In this document: positions 27,707-37,949 of the stretch, piece after piece
How the letters are laid out: every line of letters begins with the position of its first letter
Numbering within the stretch: the stretch's first letter is position 1
Assembly: GCF_000355765.4 (NCBI RefSeq)
Contig: NZ_CP021106.3
Span: 1,645,137-1,709,136 of the forward strand
DNA: 64,000 nt
From: Nitrosospira lacus
GTDB lineage: Bacteria; Pseudomonadota; Gammaproteobacteria; Burkholderiales; Nitrosomonadaceae
Direction: 5' to 3'
The notes under the pieces: model-generated
Told to the model about the DNA's origin: nothing
The model's database searches: none
Seen by the model: only the letters and a program-made list of their open reading frames with translations
Made by a program: the position numbers and the translations under genes

Positions 27707-28822
27707 TCAGTTACTCATCCACAAATCGGCCTGCAGCTGCATGACATCGCCGAGGTTGTGTTCACGCGCATAAGTCTGGCGCAACCAGCTTGTGCCGTTG
27801 CCCGTAATAAGTATTTCGCGAATACGTTCCATGGCTTCCACCGATCGTAATTCCACGGCGTGGCCGGTAATGCGCGTCAGCATATCGGCTATATCATCGC
27901 GAATGCTGCGTTGTTCATGGGTGCGCGGATCGATGAAAATCCCTTCAAGTCCAAAACGGCAGGCCTGGAAACGATTGAACGTATAAACCAGATAATCGTC
28001 TTCTTCCGGGGCAACGCGCTGTTCCACCATGATGTAACGCGCCATCGCCTGGATATAGCAGGCAATGGCGGCGGCGATTTCAACAGTGAGCGGCGTATCG
28101 CATACCCTTACTTCGATGGTGCCGAACTCTGGTTTCGGACGAATATCCCAATAAAAATCCTTCATCGATTCGACTACGCCGGTCGTGGTCATTTTTTCGA
28201 AGAATTGTTCGAAATCATCCCAGCGCAGTACGAAGGGTGCACGGCCGCTCAATGGGAAAGAAAATACTGAATTAAGACGCGCCGAGGCAAATCCTGTGTC
28301 ATGGCCTTGCACGAATGGAGAGCTGGCCGATAGCGCGATGAAGTGGGGTATATAGCGCGAGAGCATGTGCATGAGATGGAGCGCCTCATCCGGGCCGGTG
28401 CACCCGATATGGACATGCTGGCCGAATATGGTGAATTGCTTGGCCAGATAACCGTACAGTTCGGACAGATGGTGAAAGCGAGGCGCATCAAAAATCTTCT
28501 GTTCGCTCCAGTGCTGGAAGGGGTGGGTGCCTCCGCCGGCAACCGCTACATTGAGAAAACGTCCCGCATCCGATACCACGTTACGCAATGAACGCAACTC
28601 TTCGACCAACGCGCTATATTCCTGCTGCACTGAAGTATTGATTTCAATCATGCTGCGGGTCATTTCCGGTTTGATGTCTCCGGGATGCGGATATCTTTCA
28701 ATCCGGCGCAGCATGTCGGGGGCCGAGGAAACCAGGTTGTAGTCATTGCAACTGAGCAACTGCAGTTCCAGTTCCACGCCGATGCTTAGGGGCCGGGACG
28801 GGGCAAAGGACATCAGGTTCAT
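27707..28822 (-). CDS. YbdK-type carboxylate-amine ligase (glutamate-cysteine ligase family 2)
   Basis: The 371-residue protein fits the YbdK group: IGVELELQLLS at the start with the metal-binding glutamates, PEMTRSMIEINTSVQ, GGGTHPFQHW, FGQHVHIGCTGPDEALHLMHMLSRYIPHFIALSASSPF and PEFGTIEVRVCDTP. YbdK of E. coli has weak glutamate-cysteine ligase activity, so ATP-dependent formation of a gamma-glutamyl bond is expected, but the true acceptor amine is unknown. The ATG overlaps the antiporter stop by four bases, and the amidotransferase follows after 19 bases. Confidence 0.9.
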   Translation of the reverse strand: MNLMSFAPSRPLSIGVELELQLLSCNDYNLVSSAPDMLRRIERYPHPGDIKPEMTRSMIEINTSVQQEYSALVEELRSLRNVVSDAGRFLNVAVAGGGTHPFQHWSEQKIFDAPRFHHLSELYGYLAKQFTIFGQHVHIGCTGPDEALHLMHMLSRYIPHFIALSASSPFVQGHDTGFASARLNSVFSFPLSGRAPFVLRWDDFEQFFEKMTTTGVVESMKDFYWDIRPKPEFGTIEVRVCDTPLTVEIAAAIACYIQAMARYIMVEQRVAPEEDDYLVYTFNRFQACRFGLEGIFIDPRTHEQRSIRDDIADMLTRITGHAVELRSVEAMERIREILITGNGTSWLRQTYAREHNLGDVMQLQADLWMSN

Positions 28823-30027
28823 GTTTTCTTCTCCGGTGTTTCCCCGGCTGACCTGAGCGCTTTTTGCACCAGGATAGGCCCCGAGAGCTCCAGTATGACA
28901 ATGCAGCTCATCAGCACCAGTCCCATTCCTGAGCCAAAAGCGGGAAACATGGCGCTTGTATCCAGCGTCAGCAAAAGCGCAACACTCGACATTGGCGCAA
29001 GGGCAATACCCAAAGCCATGGTTTGACGCAGGCCGATGCCGCTGTAATGTCCCAGTATGAGCACAGATAACAATTTTGCGGCTGAGCGCACGATAATGAG
29101 CAACAAGACCAGCAGCAGGCTCGTGTGCAGGCCCGCAAGGTCAGCCGCCAGGCCATTGGCAATAAACATCAGTACCACCAGGACGGCGCCGGCGGAACCA
29201 AAATGAGGTGGAAAAGTGCGTGGACGCTGGCGCTGGTAGCGTGTGATCAGACCGGCTGCGAGCAATACGAGGACTGGGCTGAGCTTGAGTGTCGACGCCA
29301 TGATGGTCGCGAATGCGATCATGCCAAACAAGATAAAGGAAAAGGTTTCCTCATGTTGTCCTACATAATGATGGATTCGTTCGAACGTAATACCGAACAG
29401 CCACGCCAGCAGGGCCGATCCACTGATAAGGTAGAGCGGAGGCAGTACGGAGTGGACAAAGCCTGTGCCGGTTTCCCCATGCATGAAAGCGACGGCCAGC
29501 TTGTGAAAAATAACGGCATAGATACAATTGAGCGCGGTCATGAGCAGAAGGCGGTCAGTTACCTGACCTTGAGCGCGTGATTCAGTCACGGTGCGCACCA
29601 CGATGGCGGGCGATGTGGCAATCGCGATGGTGGCGACAACCGCGGAAGTGATGCCGGGAACGTCGAACCATGACAACAGTATGAATACAGCAAAAAAAGT
29701 TGCAGTCGCTTCCAGCAGACTGGTAGCGGCGATCCAGGGATTTGCTTTAAGCCAGCGCAGATTTACCTTGCTTCCCAGTTCGAACAGCAGGATGCCGAGT
29801 GCCAGATCAACCACCAGCCGCCATTCGACATCCGGCAGCTGCGGGATCAGGCCCAGTCCGCCGGGACCCAGCAACAGTCCAATACCGATATAGCCGACAA
29901 TGCGTGGCAATTTCGCGTAGCGCACCAGTGCTTCGCCCACCAGCACGGCCACCACCAGCGAGAGTGCGAGCCAGAGTGCGGGGCTGACCGATAACGGCCA
30001 GAGGGGAAGATAGCTGGACCAGGTCAT
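28819..30027 (-). CDS. CPA2-family cation:proton antiporter (Kef-like membrane domain)
   Basis: The 402-residue protein is almost entirely membrane helices (about 12-13). It shows the CPA2 pattern: LPRIVGYIGIGLLLGPGGLG in helix 2, DLALGILLFELGSKV, ATIAIATSPAIVVRTVTES in the core and LAPMSSVALLLTLD near the end. There is no C-terminal RCK/TrkA-N domain, so any control by nucleotides or thiol adducts would need a separate partner. It heads the operon with a gamma-glutamyl ligase and a gamma-glutamyl hydrolase. Kef channels are gated by glutathione and its adducts, so a small gamma-glutamyl ligand for this transporter is an attractive guess. The transported ion (K+ or Na+) cannot be read here. 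Confidence 0.88.
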   Translation of the reverse strand: MTWSSYLPLWPLSVSPALWLALSLVVAVLVGEALVRYAKLPRIVGYIGIGLLLGPGGLGLIPQLPDVEWRLVVDLALGILLFELGSKVNLRWLKANPWIAATSLLEATATFFAVFILLSWFDVPGITSAVVATIAIATSPAIVVRTVTESRAQGQVTDRLLLMTALNCIYAVIFHKLAVAFMHGETGTGFVHSVLPPLYLISGSALLAWLFGITFERIHHYVGQHEETFSFILFGMIAFATIMASTLKLSPVLVLLAAGLITRYQRQRPRTFPPHFGSAGAVLVVLMFIANGLAADLAGLHTSLLLVLLLIIVRSAAKLLSVLILGHYSGIGLRQTMALGIALAPMSSVALLLTLDTSAMFPAFGSGMGLVLMSCIVILELSGPILVQKALRSAGETPEKKT

Positions 30028-30275
30028 GGGGGAGCAGGGAAGAACAGCGGGAAGGCGGCTGTTCCAATAGCGTCGAACGTTGTTTTCAGATGCATCCGGC
30101 CTCCTTCGGGATAATGCGGATGTTCAGTCTGTACCCCGGAAACCTTAGGGAGGCTGATGGGTGAAGTACCGACTTGATATCGGAAGAGATGCCCGGATTA
30201 TAAACCATGAATGGGCAGAGGGATAACCCCGGGAGTGATTTGGGGTAAGAAGCAGGGTGCCAATAAGCCCAGTGC

Positions 30276-31139
30276 TTACTGTCGCGCTGCAAAATCAGTG
30301 GAAAATCGCATCGATAAATCCACCGCGTGGATATCCTTGGTGAGGCTGCCGACCGAAATTCGATCCACGCCGGTTTCCGCTACGTTGCGAACGTTTTCCA
30401 GCGTGATTCCGCCCGATGCTTCCAGTACTGCTCCCTTTTGGGTTAACTGTGCCCTCAGTGCAACCGCCCTGCGCAATCCATCGAGATCAAAATTATCCAG
30501 AAGAATCATTTTGGCCCCTGCATTCAGGGCGTTGCGCAAGTCATCCAGTGTTTCCACTTCAATCTGGATGAACAGCCCCGGGGGAGCAATTTTTTCCGCT
30601 GCGCGCAGGGCGCGCTCGATGCTGCCCGCCGCGATAATATGATTCTCCTTGATGAGTATGCCATCATATAAACCCAGGCGATGGTTCGTGCCGCCACCGC
30701 ACCTGACAGCGTATTTCTGTGCCAGCCGTAATCCGGGCAGGGTCTTGCGAGTATCCACGATCACTGCCCCGGTTCCGGACACCGCATTGACATAACGCCT
30801 GGTTTGCGTGGCAACCGCCGACAGTAATTGCAGAAAATTCAGCGCGGCACGCTCTGCCATAAGCAGTGTGCGAGCATCCCCTGTTATCCGGCATAGTTCC
30901 TGTCCGGCATGAATTGCCACACCGTCCTGCGCCGACCAGCACAATCCGGTTTCCGGCGCCAGATGCCAAAAACATGCTTCAAACCATTTTGTCCCGCACA
31001 ATACCGCATTTTCGCGGCTGATAACGCTGGCAGCGGCGCTCCTTCCGGCAGGAATCAGAAGCGCCGTGAGGTCGCCCGTGCCGATATCTTCGCTGAGCGC
31101 CTGGTTGACGTTATTTTTGATCTCCGTTTCCAAATCCAT
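30276..31139 (-). CDS. nadC: Nicotinate-nucleotide pyrophosphorylase (quinolinate phosphoribosyltransferase)
   Basis: The 287-residue enzyme makes nicotinate mononucleotide from quinolinate and PRPP in de novo NAD synthesis. Signatures: EDIGTGDLT near the start, ERAALNFLQLLSAVATQT, the PRPP/quinolinate site VDTRKTLPGLRLAQKYAVRCGGG followed by NHRLGLYDGILIKENH, the segment EVETLDDLRNAL, ILLDNFD and EASGGITLENV, ending in VGSLTKD. Length is normal. It is divergent from the GltB-like gene, with 74 bases between their starts. Confidence 0.96.
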   Translation of the reverse strand: MDLETEIKNNVNQALSEDIGTGDLTALLIPAGRSAAASVISRENAVLCGTKWFEACFWHLAPETGLCWSAQDGVAIHAGQELCRITGDARTLLMAERAALNFLQLLSAVATQTRRYVNAVSGTGAVIVDTRKTLPGLRLAQKYAVRCGGGTNHRLGLYDGILIKENHIIAAGSIERALRAAEKIAPPGLFIQIEVETLDDLRNALNAGAKMILLDNFDLDGLRRAVALRAQLTQKGAVLEASGGITLENVRNVAETGVDRISVGSLTKDIHAVDLSMRFSTDFAARQ

Positions 31140-31213
31140 GAAATTATCCCGAGACCTTCTTATTTTGTTTGCGAGAATGGAGTATTTTAGCCGAATGCGA
31201 GGTGGAGGGCGTC

Positions 31214-32695
31214 ATGTCTGAGGTACTAAAGGTGGTTTCCTACGGTTTTGGCACGATCCTTGGCGTGATTCTGATCGGGACCATCCTGTTCTGGTTTATC
31301 CGCGATGTCACCCAGAAGAAGCATTCGATCCTGCGCAATTATCCCGTCATTGGACATCTGCGATTTCTTTTCGAGAAGCAGGGGGAATATTTCCGTCAAT
31401 ATTTCTTTTCCGGCGACAGGGATGAAATGCCTTTTAATCGCGCTACCCGGACATGGGTATACAAGAATGCAAAGAATGAGGGAGGGATCGTCGGTTTCGG
31501 TTCCACCAACGATCTGCGTGAGCCCGGCTCGATCATTTTCGTCAATGTCGCTTTCCCGGTACTGGAGAGCGACCGGCTGCCGACCCCGTTGCTCACAATC
31601 GGGGACGGCTATTGCGAGCACCCTTTCCATGCCAGATCCATAATCAATATCAGCGGCATGAGCTATGGGGCGATCTCTGCACCCGCGGTGCGCGCGCTGT
31701 CGCTCGGTGCGGCAGAGGCGGGATGCTGGCTGAACACCGGGGAAGGAGGGCTCGCGCCTTATCATCAGGAGGGGGGGTGCGACATCGTCATGCAAATCGG
31801 TACCGCCAAGTATGGTATTCGTGATCACGGCGGCAATTTTTCACCTTCACGGGCGAAGGAACTCGCCAGAGTGGTCAGCGCGTTTGAAATAAAGCTCTCC
31901 CAGGGCGCGAAACCCGGCAAGGGCGGGATGCTTCCGGCCGTCAAGGTGACCGATGAAATCGCTGCTATCCGGGGCATTCCCGCTCACCGTGATTCCATCA
32001 GCCCCAATCGTCATATCGATATCAGCAATGTGGACGAGCTGCTCGATAAGGTCGCTTACATCCGCGAGCTCACCGGGCGCCCGGTGGGCGTAAAGGCAGC
32101 CATTGGCGGTTGGCACTTTATCAATGAATTATGCGATGCCGTGAACCGCCGCGGCCTTGAATATGCACCGGATTTTCTTTCCATTGATGGCGGCGAAGGC
32201 GGCAGCGGCGCTGCGCCCCAGACCCTGTTTGATCACATGAGCCTGCCCATTGCCGAAGCATTGCCGCGAGTGGTGGATGCGTTGCTGCAATCAGGCTTGA
32301 AAAACCGCGTACGCGTGATCGCGGCGGGCAAGCTGGTGACCTCGGCGCGGGCGGCATGGGCGCTGTGCGCCGGGGCGGATTTCATCAATAACGCCCGTGG
32401 TTTCATGTTCTCACTGGGCTGCATCCAGGCCATGCGCTGCCATACCAATACCTGCCCTACCGGCGTTACGACCCATAACAGGCGTTTGCAGCGCGGCCTG
32501 GTGGTGGAAGAGAAATACCTGCGCGTCGCCAATTACGCCAGAAACATGAATAGGGAAATCGATATGATCGCCTATTCCTGCGGTTTGCATCATGCCCGCC
32601 AACTGAAGCGTGAGCATGTACGTATCGTGGAAACCGCAGGTAAAAGTGTGGCGCTCAACACCCTGTATCCTTATCCCGACGTGCCGCAACGTTAA
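31214..32695 (+). CDS. FMN-binding glutamate-synthase-family protein (GltB-like domain, membrane-anchored)
   Basis: The 493-residue protein starts with a hydrophobic helix (about 9-32), followed by a glutamate synthase FMN/iron-sulfur domain. Marks are HARSIINISGMSYGAISAPA, GEGGLAPYH, QGAKPGKGGMLPAVKV, DGGEGGSGAAPQT and the cluster motif GCIQAMRCHTNTCPTGVTTHN, with cysteines spaced C-x5-C-x4-C. It lacks the amidotransferase and central domains of full GltB, so it is not a complete glutamate synthase. Related stand-alone proteins are common and poorly characterised. ATG at 31214 is chosen for its GGAGG six bases upstream and because the helix follows; a longer frame from 31169 lacks this support. 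Confidence 0.88.
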   Translation: MSEVLKVVSYGFGTILGVILIGTILFWFIRDVTQKKHSILRNYPVIGHLRFLFEKQGEYFRQYFFSGDRDEMPFNRATRTWVYKNAKNEGGIVGFGSTNDLREPGSIIFVNVAFPVLESDRLPTPLLTIGDGYCEHPFHARSIINISGMSYGAISAPAVRALSLGAAEAGCWLNTGEGGLAPYHQEGGCDIVMQIGTAKYGIRDHGGNFSPSRAKELARVVSAFEIKLSQGAKPGKGGMLPAVKVTDEIAAIRGIPAHRDSISPNRHIDISNVDELLDKVAYIRELTGRPVGVKAAIGGWHFINELCDAVNRRGLEYAPDFLSIDGGEGGSGAAPQTLFDHMSLPIAEALPRVVDALLQSGLKNRVRVIAAGKLVTSARAAWALCAGADFINNARGFMFSLGCIQAMRCHTNTCPTGVTTHNRRLQRGLVVEEKYLRVANYARNMNREIDMIAYSCGLHHARQLKREHVRIVETAGKSVALNTLYPYPDVPQR

Positions 32696-32807
32696 ACCTC
32701 CATTCAGCAGCTGCCGCCTTACCTTTCGGGTGAGCCTTCTGCTGGTCGGATTGCGTGGTTTACATGGCGCATGGCGGCGTTGTCGCGGCACCTTGGCTTC
32801 TCACCCC

Positions 32808-32853
32808 TTGCGCCTTCCCCTGCGCCCCGAAACCATGCTTCGCCTCGTCCAGC
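32808..32853 (+). repeat. Dispersed repeat family A, copy 2
   Basis: TTGCGCCTTCCCC at the start and CTCGTCCAGC at the end; aligns over most of its length with 14370-14418 and 42108-42156. It lies about 55 bases upstream of the clpB heat-shock promoter. Confidence 0.45.
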
Positions 32854-32906
32854 GGCCCGAATTGGTTGCATCCGGCAAAGGAGCAGGGATTACCGCGCTG
32901 TGCTAT

Positions 32907-32932
32907 CTTGAAATTGCGGTCCTTCCCCACAT
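32907..32932 (+). promoter_or_regulatory. Heat-shock (sigma-32) promoter of clpB
   Basis: CTTGAAA (32907-32913), an 11-base spacer, then CCCCACAT (32925-32932). This agrees almost perfectly with the RpoH consensus CTTGAAA / CCCCATNT. It lies 34 bases before the clpB ATG. Confidence 0.85.
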
Positions 32933-32966
32933 ATAAGAGTCATCCATAATCCACCAAGGAAATCTC

Positions 32967-35576
32967 ATGCGTTTCGACAAGTTAACCACCAAATTCCAGC
33001 AGGCGCTCGCCGATGCACAGAGTATCGCGGTGGGCCAGGATAATTCCTATATTGAACCTCAGCATTTGCTGCTTGCGCTCTTGCAGCAGGAGGACGGCGC
33101 CACGACTTCGCTACTGCAACGGGCTGGTACGAACGTTCCGCCTCTGCGCGAGGCATTGAAAAAAGCGATAGAACGCCTGCCCAAGGTGGAGGGTACCGGA
33201 GGGGAAATCAGCGCCTCACGCGAGCTTGGCAATCTGCTCAATCTTGCCGACAAGGAAGCGCAGAAACGGGGCGATCAGTTCATCGCATCGGAAATGTTTT
33301 TGCTGGCGGCGTGTCAGGACAAAGGCGAAACGGGAAATTTGCTAAAGCAGCATGGCGCCAATCGGGCAGCGCTGGAACAAGCCATCAGCGCGGTGAGAGG
33401 AGGTGAGAACGTAGGCAGCGCGGAAGCCGAAGGCAGCCGTGAGGCCTTGAAGAAATATACGCTTGATCTGACCGAGCGCGCACGCGCGGGCAAACTCGAC
33501 CCAGTCATCGGGCGTGATGACGAAATCCGCCGCACCATCCAGGTATTGCAGCGGCGCACCAAGAACAATCCGGTTCTGATTGGCGAGCCGGGCGTGGGCA
33601 AGACTGCCATTGTCGAAGGCCTGGCGCAGCGCATTATCAATGGTGAAGTACCGGAAACCTTGAAGGACAAGCGGGTGCTTTCTCTTGATATGGCTGCATT
33701 ACTGGCTGGAGCCAAGTACCGAGGCGAATTCGAGGAACGCCTGAAATCTGTTTTGAAGGAGATTGCCCAGGCTGGAGGCAGTGTCATTGTTTTTATTGAC
33801 GAGCTTCATACCATGGTGGGCGCGGGCAAGGCGGAAGGCGCCATCGATGCGGGAAATATGCTCAAACCCGCGCTGGCCCGCGGCGAGCTGCATTGCGTGG
33901 GCGCCACCACACTGGACGAATATCGTAAATATGTCGAAAAGGATGCCGCGCTGGAACGGCGTTTCCAGAAGGTGCTGGTGGATGAGCCGACAGTGGAAGC
34001 GACTATTGCTATCTTGCGCGGATTGCAGGAAAGATACGAGCTGCATCACGGTGTCGATATTACTGATCCGGCCATTGTGGCCGCGGCTGAACTGTCCCAC
34101 CGCTACATCACCGACCGCTTCCTGCCGGATAAAGCCATCGATCTGATCGATGAGGCGGCGGCAAGAATTCGCATGGAAATCGACTCCAAGCCCGAGTCGA
34201 TGGACAGGCTCGACCGGCGTCTTATCCAGCTCAAGATCGAACGCGAAGCGGTCAGGAAGGAAAAGGATGAAGCCTCGCAGAAGCGCATGAGCTTGCTGGA
34301 AGATGAAATAACGAAATTGGAGCGAGAGTACGCCGACCTGGAGGAAATCTGGAAGGCTGAGAAATCCCAGGTGCAGGGCTCTCAGCACATCAAGGAGGAG
34401 ATGGAGAAGGTCAAGCTGGAGATAGAAGCAGCCACGCGCAAAGGAGATTGGCAAAAAGTTTCGGAACTGCAATATGGTCGTATTCCGCAATTGGAGGCTC
34501 AATTGCAGTCGCAACTCAACAGCCAGGAACGTCAGAGCGCGACGTCCGGGCAAAGCGGCTTGGAAAAAAAGCCGAGATTGCTCCGCACCCAGGTAGGGGC
34601 GGAAGAAATTGCTGAAGTGGTCTCGCGCGCAACGGGTATTCCCGTTTCCAAGATGATGCAGGGCGAGCGTGAAAAACTTCTGCATATGGAACAAAAACTG
34701 CATGAGCGGGTGGTCGGACAGGATGAAGCGGTGCGCCTGGTATCCGATGCCATCCGCCGCTCACGAGCTGGGCTTTCGGATCCCAACCGCCCTTATGGTT
34801 CTTTCTTGTTTCTCGGACCAACTGGCGTAGGCAAAACGGAGTTGTGCAAGGCACTGGCGGGTTTTCTGTTTGATTCCGAAGATCATTTGATTCGCATCGA
34901 CATGTCGGAGTTTATGGAAAAGCACTCGGTTGCCCGGCTGATTGGAGCACCGCCCGGCTATGTGGGTTACGAGGAAGGGGGCTACCTTACCGAAGCGGTA
35001 CGCAGAAAACCTTATTCGGTGATTCTGCTGGATGAGGTCGAAAAGGCGCATCCTGATGTATTCAATGTCCTGTTGCAGGTGCTCGATGACGGGCGCATGA
35101 CCGATGGCCAGGGACGTACCGTGGATTTCAAGAATACGGTTGTTGTCATGACTTCCAATCTCGGTTCGCAAATGATCCAGCAAATGGCGGGAGATGATTA
35201 CCAGGTCATCAAGCTGGCGGTGATGGGTGAAGTAAAAACCTATTTTCGCCCTGAATTCATCAATCGGATCGATGAGGTGGTGGTTTTCCATGCGCTGGAT
35301 GAAAAGCACATCCAGTCCATCGCGCGAATACAATTGCAATACCTCGAGGTGCGGCTGGCAAAACTCCAGATGACCCTGAGCGTATCGGATGCCGCGCTGG
35401 CGGAGCTTGCCCAGGCCGGGTTCGATCCGGTTTTTGGTGCACGCCCCTTGAAGCGCGCGATTCAGGCGCAGATCGAAAACCCGTTGGCAAAAGAGATCCT
35501 GGAGGGGCGCTTTGGCGCCAATGACATCATTACTGTGGATTGCAGAAATGGAGCGATGATTTTCTCGAAGGCATGA
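32967..35576 (+). CDS. clpB: ClpB disaggregase (AAA+ chaperone)
   Basis: The 869-residue hexameric ATPase rescues aggregated proteins with DnaK. It has the N-domain (about 1-145), AAA-1 with Walker A GEPGVGKT (about 206-213) and Walker [11 protein letters not shown], the M-domain coiled coil (about 410-530), and AAA-2 with Walker A GPTGVGKT (about 617-624) and [11 protein letters not shown]. The opening [19 protein letters not shown] is typical of ClpB, and there is no ClpP-binding IGF loop. The ribosome site AAGGA precedes ATG. Heat-shock control is indicated by the promoter at 32907-32932. It appears monocistronic. Confidence 0.98.
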   Translation: MRFDKLTTKFQQALADAQSIAVGQDNSYIEPQHLLLALLQQEDGATTSLLQRAGTNVPPLREALKKAIERLPKVEGTGGEISASRELGNLLNLADKEAQKRGDQFIASEMFLLAACQDKGETGNLLKQHGANRAALEQAISAVRGGENVGSAEAEGSREALKKYTLDLTERARAGKLDPVIGRDDEIRRTIQVLQRRTKNNPVLIGEPGVGKTAIVEGLAQRIINGEVPETLKDKRVLSLDMAALLAGAKYRGEFEERLKSVLKEIAQAGGSVIVFIDELHTMVGAGKAEGAIDAGNMLKPALARGELHCVGATTLDEYRKYVEKDAALERRFQKVLVDEPTVEATIAILRGLQERYELHHGVDITDPAIVAAAELSHRYITDRFLPDKAIDLIDEAAARIRMEIDSKPESMDRLDRRLIQLKIEREAVRKEKDEASQKRMSLLEDEITKLEREYADLEEIWKAEKSQVQGSQHIKEEMEKVKLEIEAATRKGDWQKVSELQYGRIPQLEAQLQSQLNSQERQSATSGQSGLEKKPRLLRTQVGAEEIAEVVSRATGIPVSKMMQGEREKLLHMEQKLHERVVGQDEAVRLVSDAIRRSRAGLSDPNRPYGSFLFLGPTGVGKTELCKALAGFLFDSEDHLIRIDMSEFMEKHSVARLIGAPPGYVGYEEGGYLTEAVRRKPYSVILLDEVEKAHPDVFNVLLQVLDDGRMTDGQGRTVDFKNTVVVMTSNLGSQMIQQMAGDDYQVIKLAVMGEVKTYFRPEFINRIDEVVVFHALDEKHIQSIARIQLQYLEVRLAKLQMTLSVSDAALAELAQAGFDPVFGARPLKRAIQAQIENPLAKEILEGRFGANDIITVDCRNGAMIFSKA

Positions 35577-35800
35577 TCCCGAATCGGCTCCTTGGCCGCT
35601 CATATTTCATATACCAGTGGGGATCAGGCGGCGCAGCGCTGCCGCAGCCATATCTCCTCATGTGGCACCGGCATCCCGCTGCGGGGGTGGTGCACTTTCC
35701 GGATGCGCCCGATAGCGGGGGCGGCATGATATTGCGAATATTCTTGGGAGTTGCGAGATTCAGGTAAAATATCGTTTTTTTGCCGGATCGGATAGATGTC

Positions 35801-36694
35801 ATGCGTAGTACGGTAATGAAAGGTAGCCTGGTCGCCATTGTTACGCCCATGCACGAAGACGGCGGACTGGATCTGGAGCGTTTTCGCACCCTGATTGATT
35901 ATCATGTGGGAGAGGGAACCGATGGCATCGTGGTGGTTGGGACTACAGGCGAGTCTCCAACAGTCGATTTCGATGAGCATCGACTGCTCATCAGTACCGC
36001 GGTGGAGCGTGCTGCCGGGCGCATGCCGGTGATTGCCGGCACGGGTGCGAATTCCACGCGGGAAGCGATCGATCTGTCGGTCTTCGCAAAGGATGCCGGC
36101 GCGGACGCGAGCCTGTCCGTCGTTCCTTATTATAATAAACCCACCCAGGAAGGTTTATACCGGCACTTCCGGGCAGTGGCGGAAGCGGTGGATATTCCGC
36201 AGATTCTGTACAATGTGCCCGGCAGGACGGTGGCGGATCTGGCCAATGATACGGTGCTGCGGCTCGCCGAGATTCCCAATATCATCGGCATCAAGGATGC
36301 CACCGGTGACATGGGGCGTGGCTTTGACCTGTTGTGCAGGGTTCCGCGGGATTTTTTGGTTTATAGCGGAGATGATGCAAGTGCCCTGGCGTTGCTGTTA
36401 TTGGGGAGTCACGGCGTGATTTCGGTTACCGCCAATGTCGCGCCAAAGCTGATGCATGAGATGTGCATCGCGGCGCTGGCGGGAGATCTTGCCGCGGCCC
36501 GTGCCATCAACGCCAGGCTGTTGAGGCTGCATCAGGATTTGTTCATCGAGGCCAATCCGATCCCGGTAAAGTGGGCAGTCGCGCAAATGGGGCTGATAGG
36601 CCCCGGTCTGCGTCTGCCGTTGACGCCACTGTCGAATCATTGTCATCAAGCTGTCAGGGAAGCGATGGATCAGGCCGGGACAGCCACACAATAA
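35801..36694 (+). CDS. dapA: 4-hydroxy-tetrahydrodipicolinate synthase
   Basis: The 297-residue TIM-barrel aldolase condenses pyruvate with aspartate semialdehyde in the lysine/diaminopimelate pathway. The Schiff-base lysine is K165 in IGIKDATGD, the catalytic tyrosine Y138 in YNVPGRT, and the T-T pair lies in GTTGESPT (T48, T49). [15 protein letters not shown] is also characteristic. ATG at 35801 is preferred over 35816 because GGA lies 8 bases upstream. bamC follows 34 bases after the stop, as in many proteobacteria. Confidence 0.97.
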   Translation: MRSTVMKGSLVAIVTPMHEDGGLDLERFRTLIDYHVGEGTDGIVVVGTTGESPTVDFDEHRLLISTAVERAAGRMPVIAGTGANSTREAIDLSVFAKDAGADASLSVVPYYNKPTQEGLYRHFRAVAEAVDIPQILYNVPGRTVADLANDTVLRLAEIPNIIGIKDATGDMGRGFDLLCRVPRDFLVYSGDDASALALLLLGSHGVISVTANVAPKLMHEMCIAALAGDLAAARAINARLLRLHQDLFIEANPIPVKWAVAQMGLIGPGLRLPLTPLSNHCHQAVREAMDQAGTATQ

Positions 36695-36728
36695 ACAGGC
36701 AGGCGAATTTGCGATCTAGAGGAGTTGA

Positions 36729-37856
36729 GTGCTACACATAAGATGGCGTATAGCGGTTGCATTATGCCTGGCGGCAATGATGGCAGGCTGTCATATGCTG
36801 CCGGAGGCAAAAAAAATCAATTACAAATCGGCGGGGAAGCTTCCACCGCTGGAAGTGCCGCCTGATTTAACCGCCCCCGGTACGGATGAACGTTATGTTG
36901 TGCCCGATATCAATCCGTCGGGAAGCGCGACTTTTTCCGCTTACAACAAAGAGCGCAACAAGCATCCTGGAGGGGGTGGCGGTGGCACTTCTGTTTTACC
37001 CGCCGCTCCGGATGAAGCGGTTGTGCGCATGGAACGTTCCGGGACTCAGCGCTGGCTGGTGGTAAAGGGGGAGCCGGAAGCAATATGGCCGGTTGTAAAG
37101 GAGTTTTGGCACGAACTGGGTTTTATCATCAAGATAGAAATGCCGCAAGCAGGCGTGATGGAAACCGACTGGGCGGAGAATCGCGCCAAGATTCCGGATG
37201 ATCTTATCCGCAACGCGCTTTCCAAAATCCTGGATACATTATATTCGACCGCCGAGCGTGACAAGTTTCGTACCCGTCTGGAACGAGGGGAAGGGGGCAC
37301 TACCGAAATTTACATCAGTCATCGTGGCATGGATGAAGTGATGGAGGGTAATGTACGGACGGTATGGCAGCCCCGTCCCCCTGATCCAGAGCTGGAAGCC
37401 GAGATGCTTGCCCGTTTGATGATGCGCTTTGGCGTTGAGGAAGAGCGTGCCAGAACGGTATTGGCCAATTCCGGCACGGTCCAGGAGCGTGCGCGTATCG
37501 ACCGTGAAAAGGGCGGGATACTTACCTTGAACGAGCCATTCGACCGTTCGTGGCGCCGCGTCGGATTGGCGCTGGACCGTATCGGCTTTACTGTAGAGGA
37601 CCGTGATCGTTCCCAGGGTATTTATTTCGTGCGCTATATCAACCCCGATGTGGATAATCGTACCGCTGGCAGTAGTATGCTTTCGAAACTGCTATTCTGG
37701 CGCGACGATGCGGCCGACAAGCCTGATCAATACCGCATCCAGCTTAGCGAGGCAGATGCAGGCAGCGAGGTCAAGGTGCTTAACAAGGATGGCGAGCCGG
37801 AGAAATCCGCCACCGCGGGGCGGATACTGAACTTGCTCTTCGAGCAGTTGAAGTAA
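36729..37856 (+). CDS. bamC: Outer-membrane assembly lipoprotein BamC (NlpB/DapX)
   Basis: The 375-residue lipoprotein starts at GTG behind GAGGAG. The signal sequence ends in the lipobox MAGC, with lipid-bearing C21. The conserved unstructured N-terminal segment that contacts BamD in E. coli is recognisable (YKSAGKLPPLEVPPDLTAP, then YVVPD). Two helix-grip domains follow (about 100-220 and 255-375). It is longer than E. coli BamC (344). The position immediately after dapA is the classic one. It acts in the BAM complex that inserts beta-barrel proteins. Confidence 0.93.
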   Translation: MLHIRWRIAVALCLAAMMAGCHMLPEAKKINYKSAGKLPPLEVPPDLTAPGTDERYVVPDINPSGSATFSAYNKERNKHPGGGGGGTSVLPAAPDEAVVRMERSGTQRWLVVKGEPEAIWPVVKEFWHELGFIIKIEMPQAGVMETDWAENRAKIPDDLIRNALSKILDTLYSTAERDKFRTRLERGEGGTTEIYISHRGMDEVMEGNVRTVWQPRPPDPELEAEMLARLMMRFGVEEERARTVLANSGTVQERARIDREKGGILTLNEPFDRSWRRVGLALDRIGFTVEDRDRSQGIYFVRYINPDVDNRTAGSSMLSKLLFWRDDAADKPDQYRIQLSEADAGSEVKVLNKDGEPEKSATAGRILNLLFEQLK

Positions 37857-37949
37857 CCGATATCAAATTTCATTGTATACCGCAGGCGCTGTAAACGGGA
37901 ACGGATGCGTCTCTCCCGGAAGAGAATCCTTTTTCTGAAATAATGGAAC

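Noticed and set aside
33699-34703. A 334-codon minus-strand frame inside clpB
   Set aside because: Shadow of a highly conserved gene.
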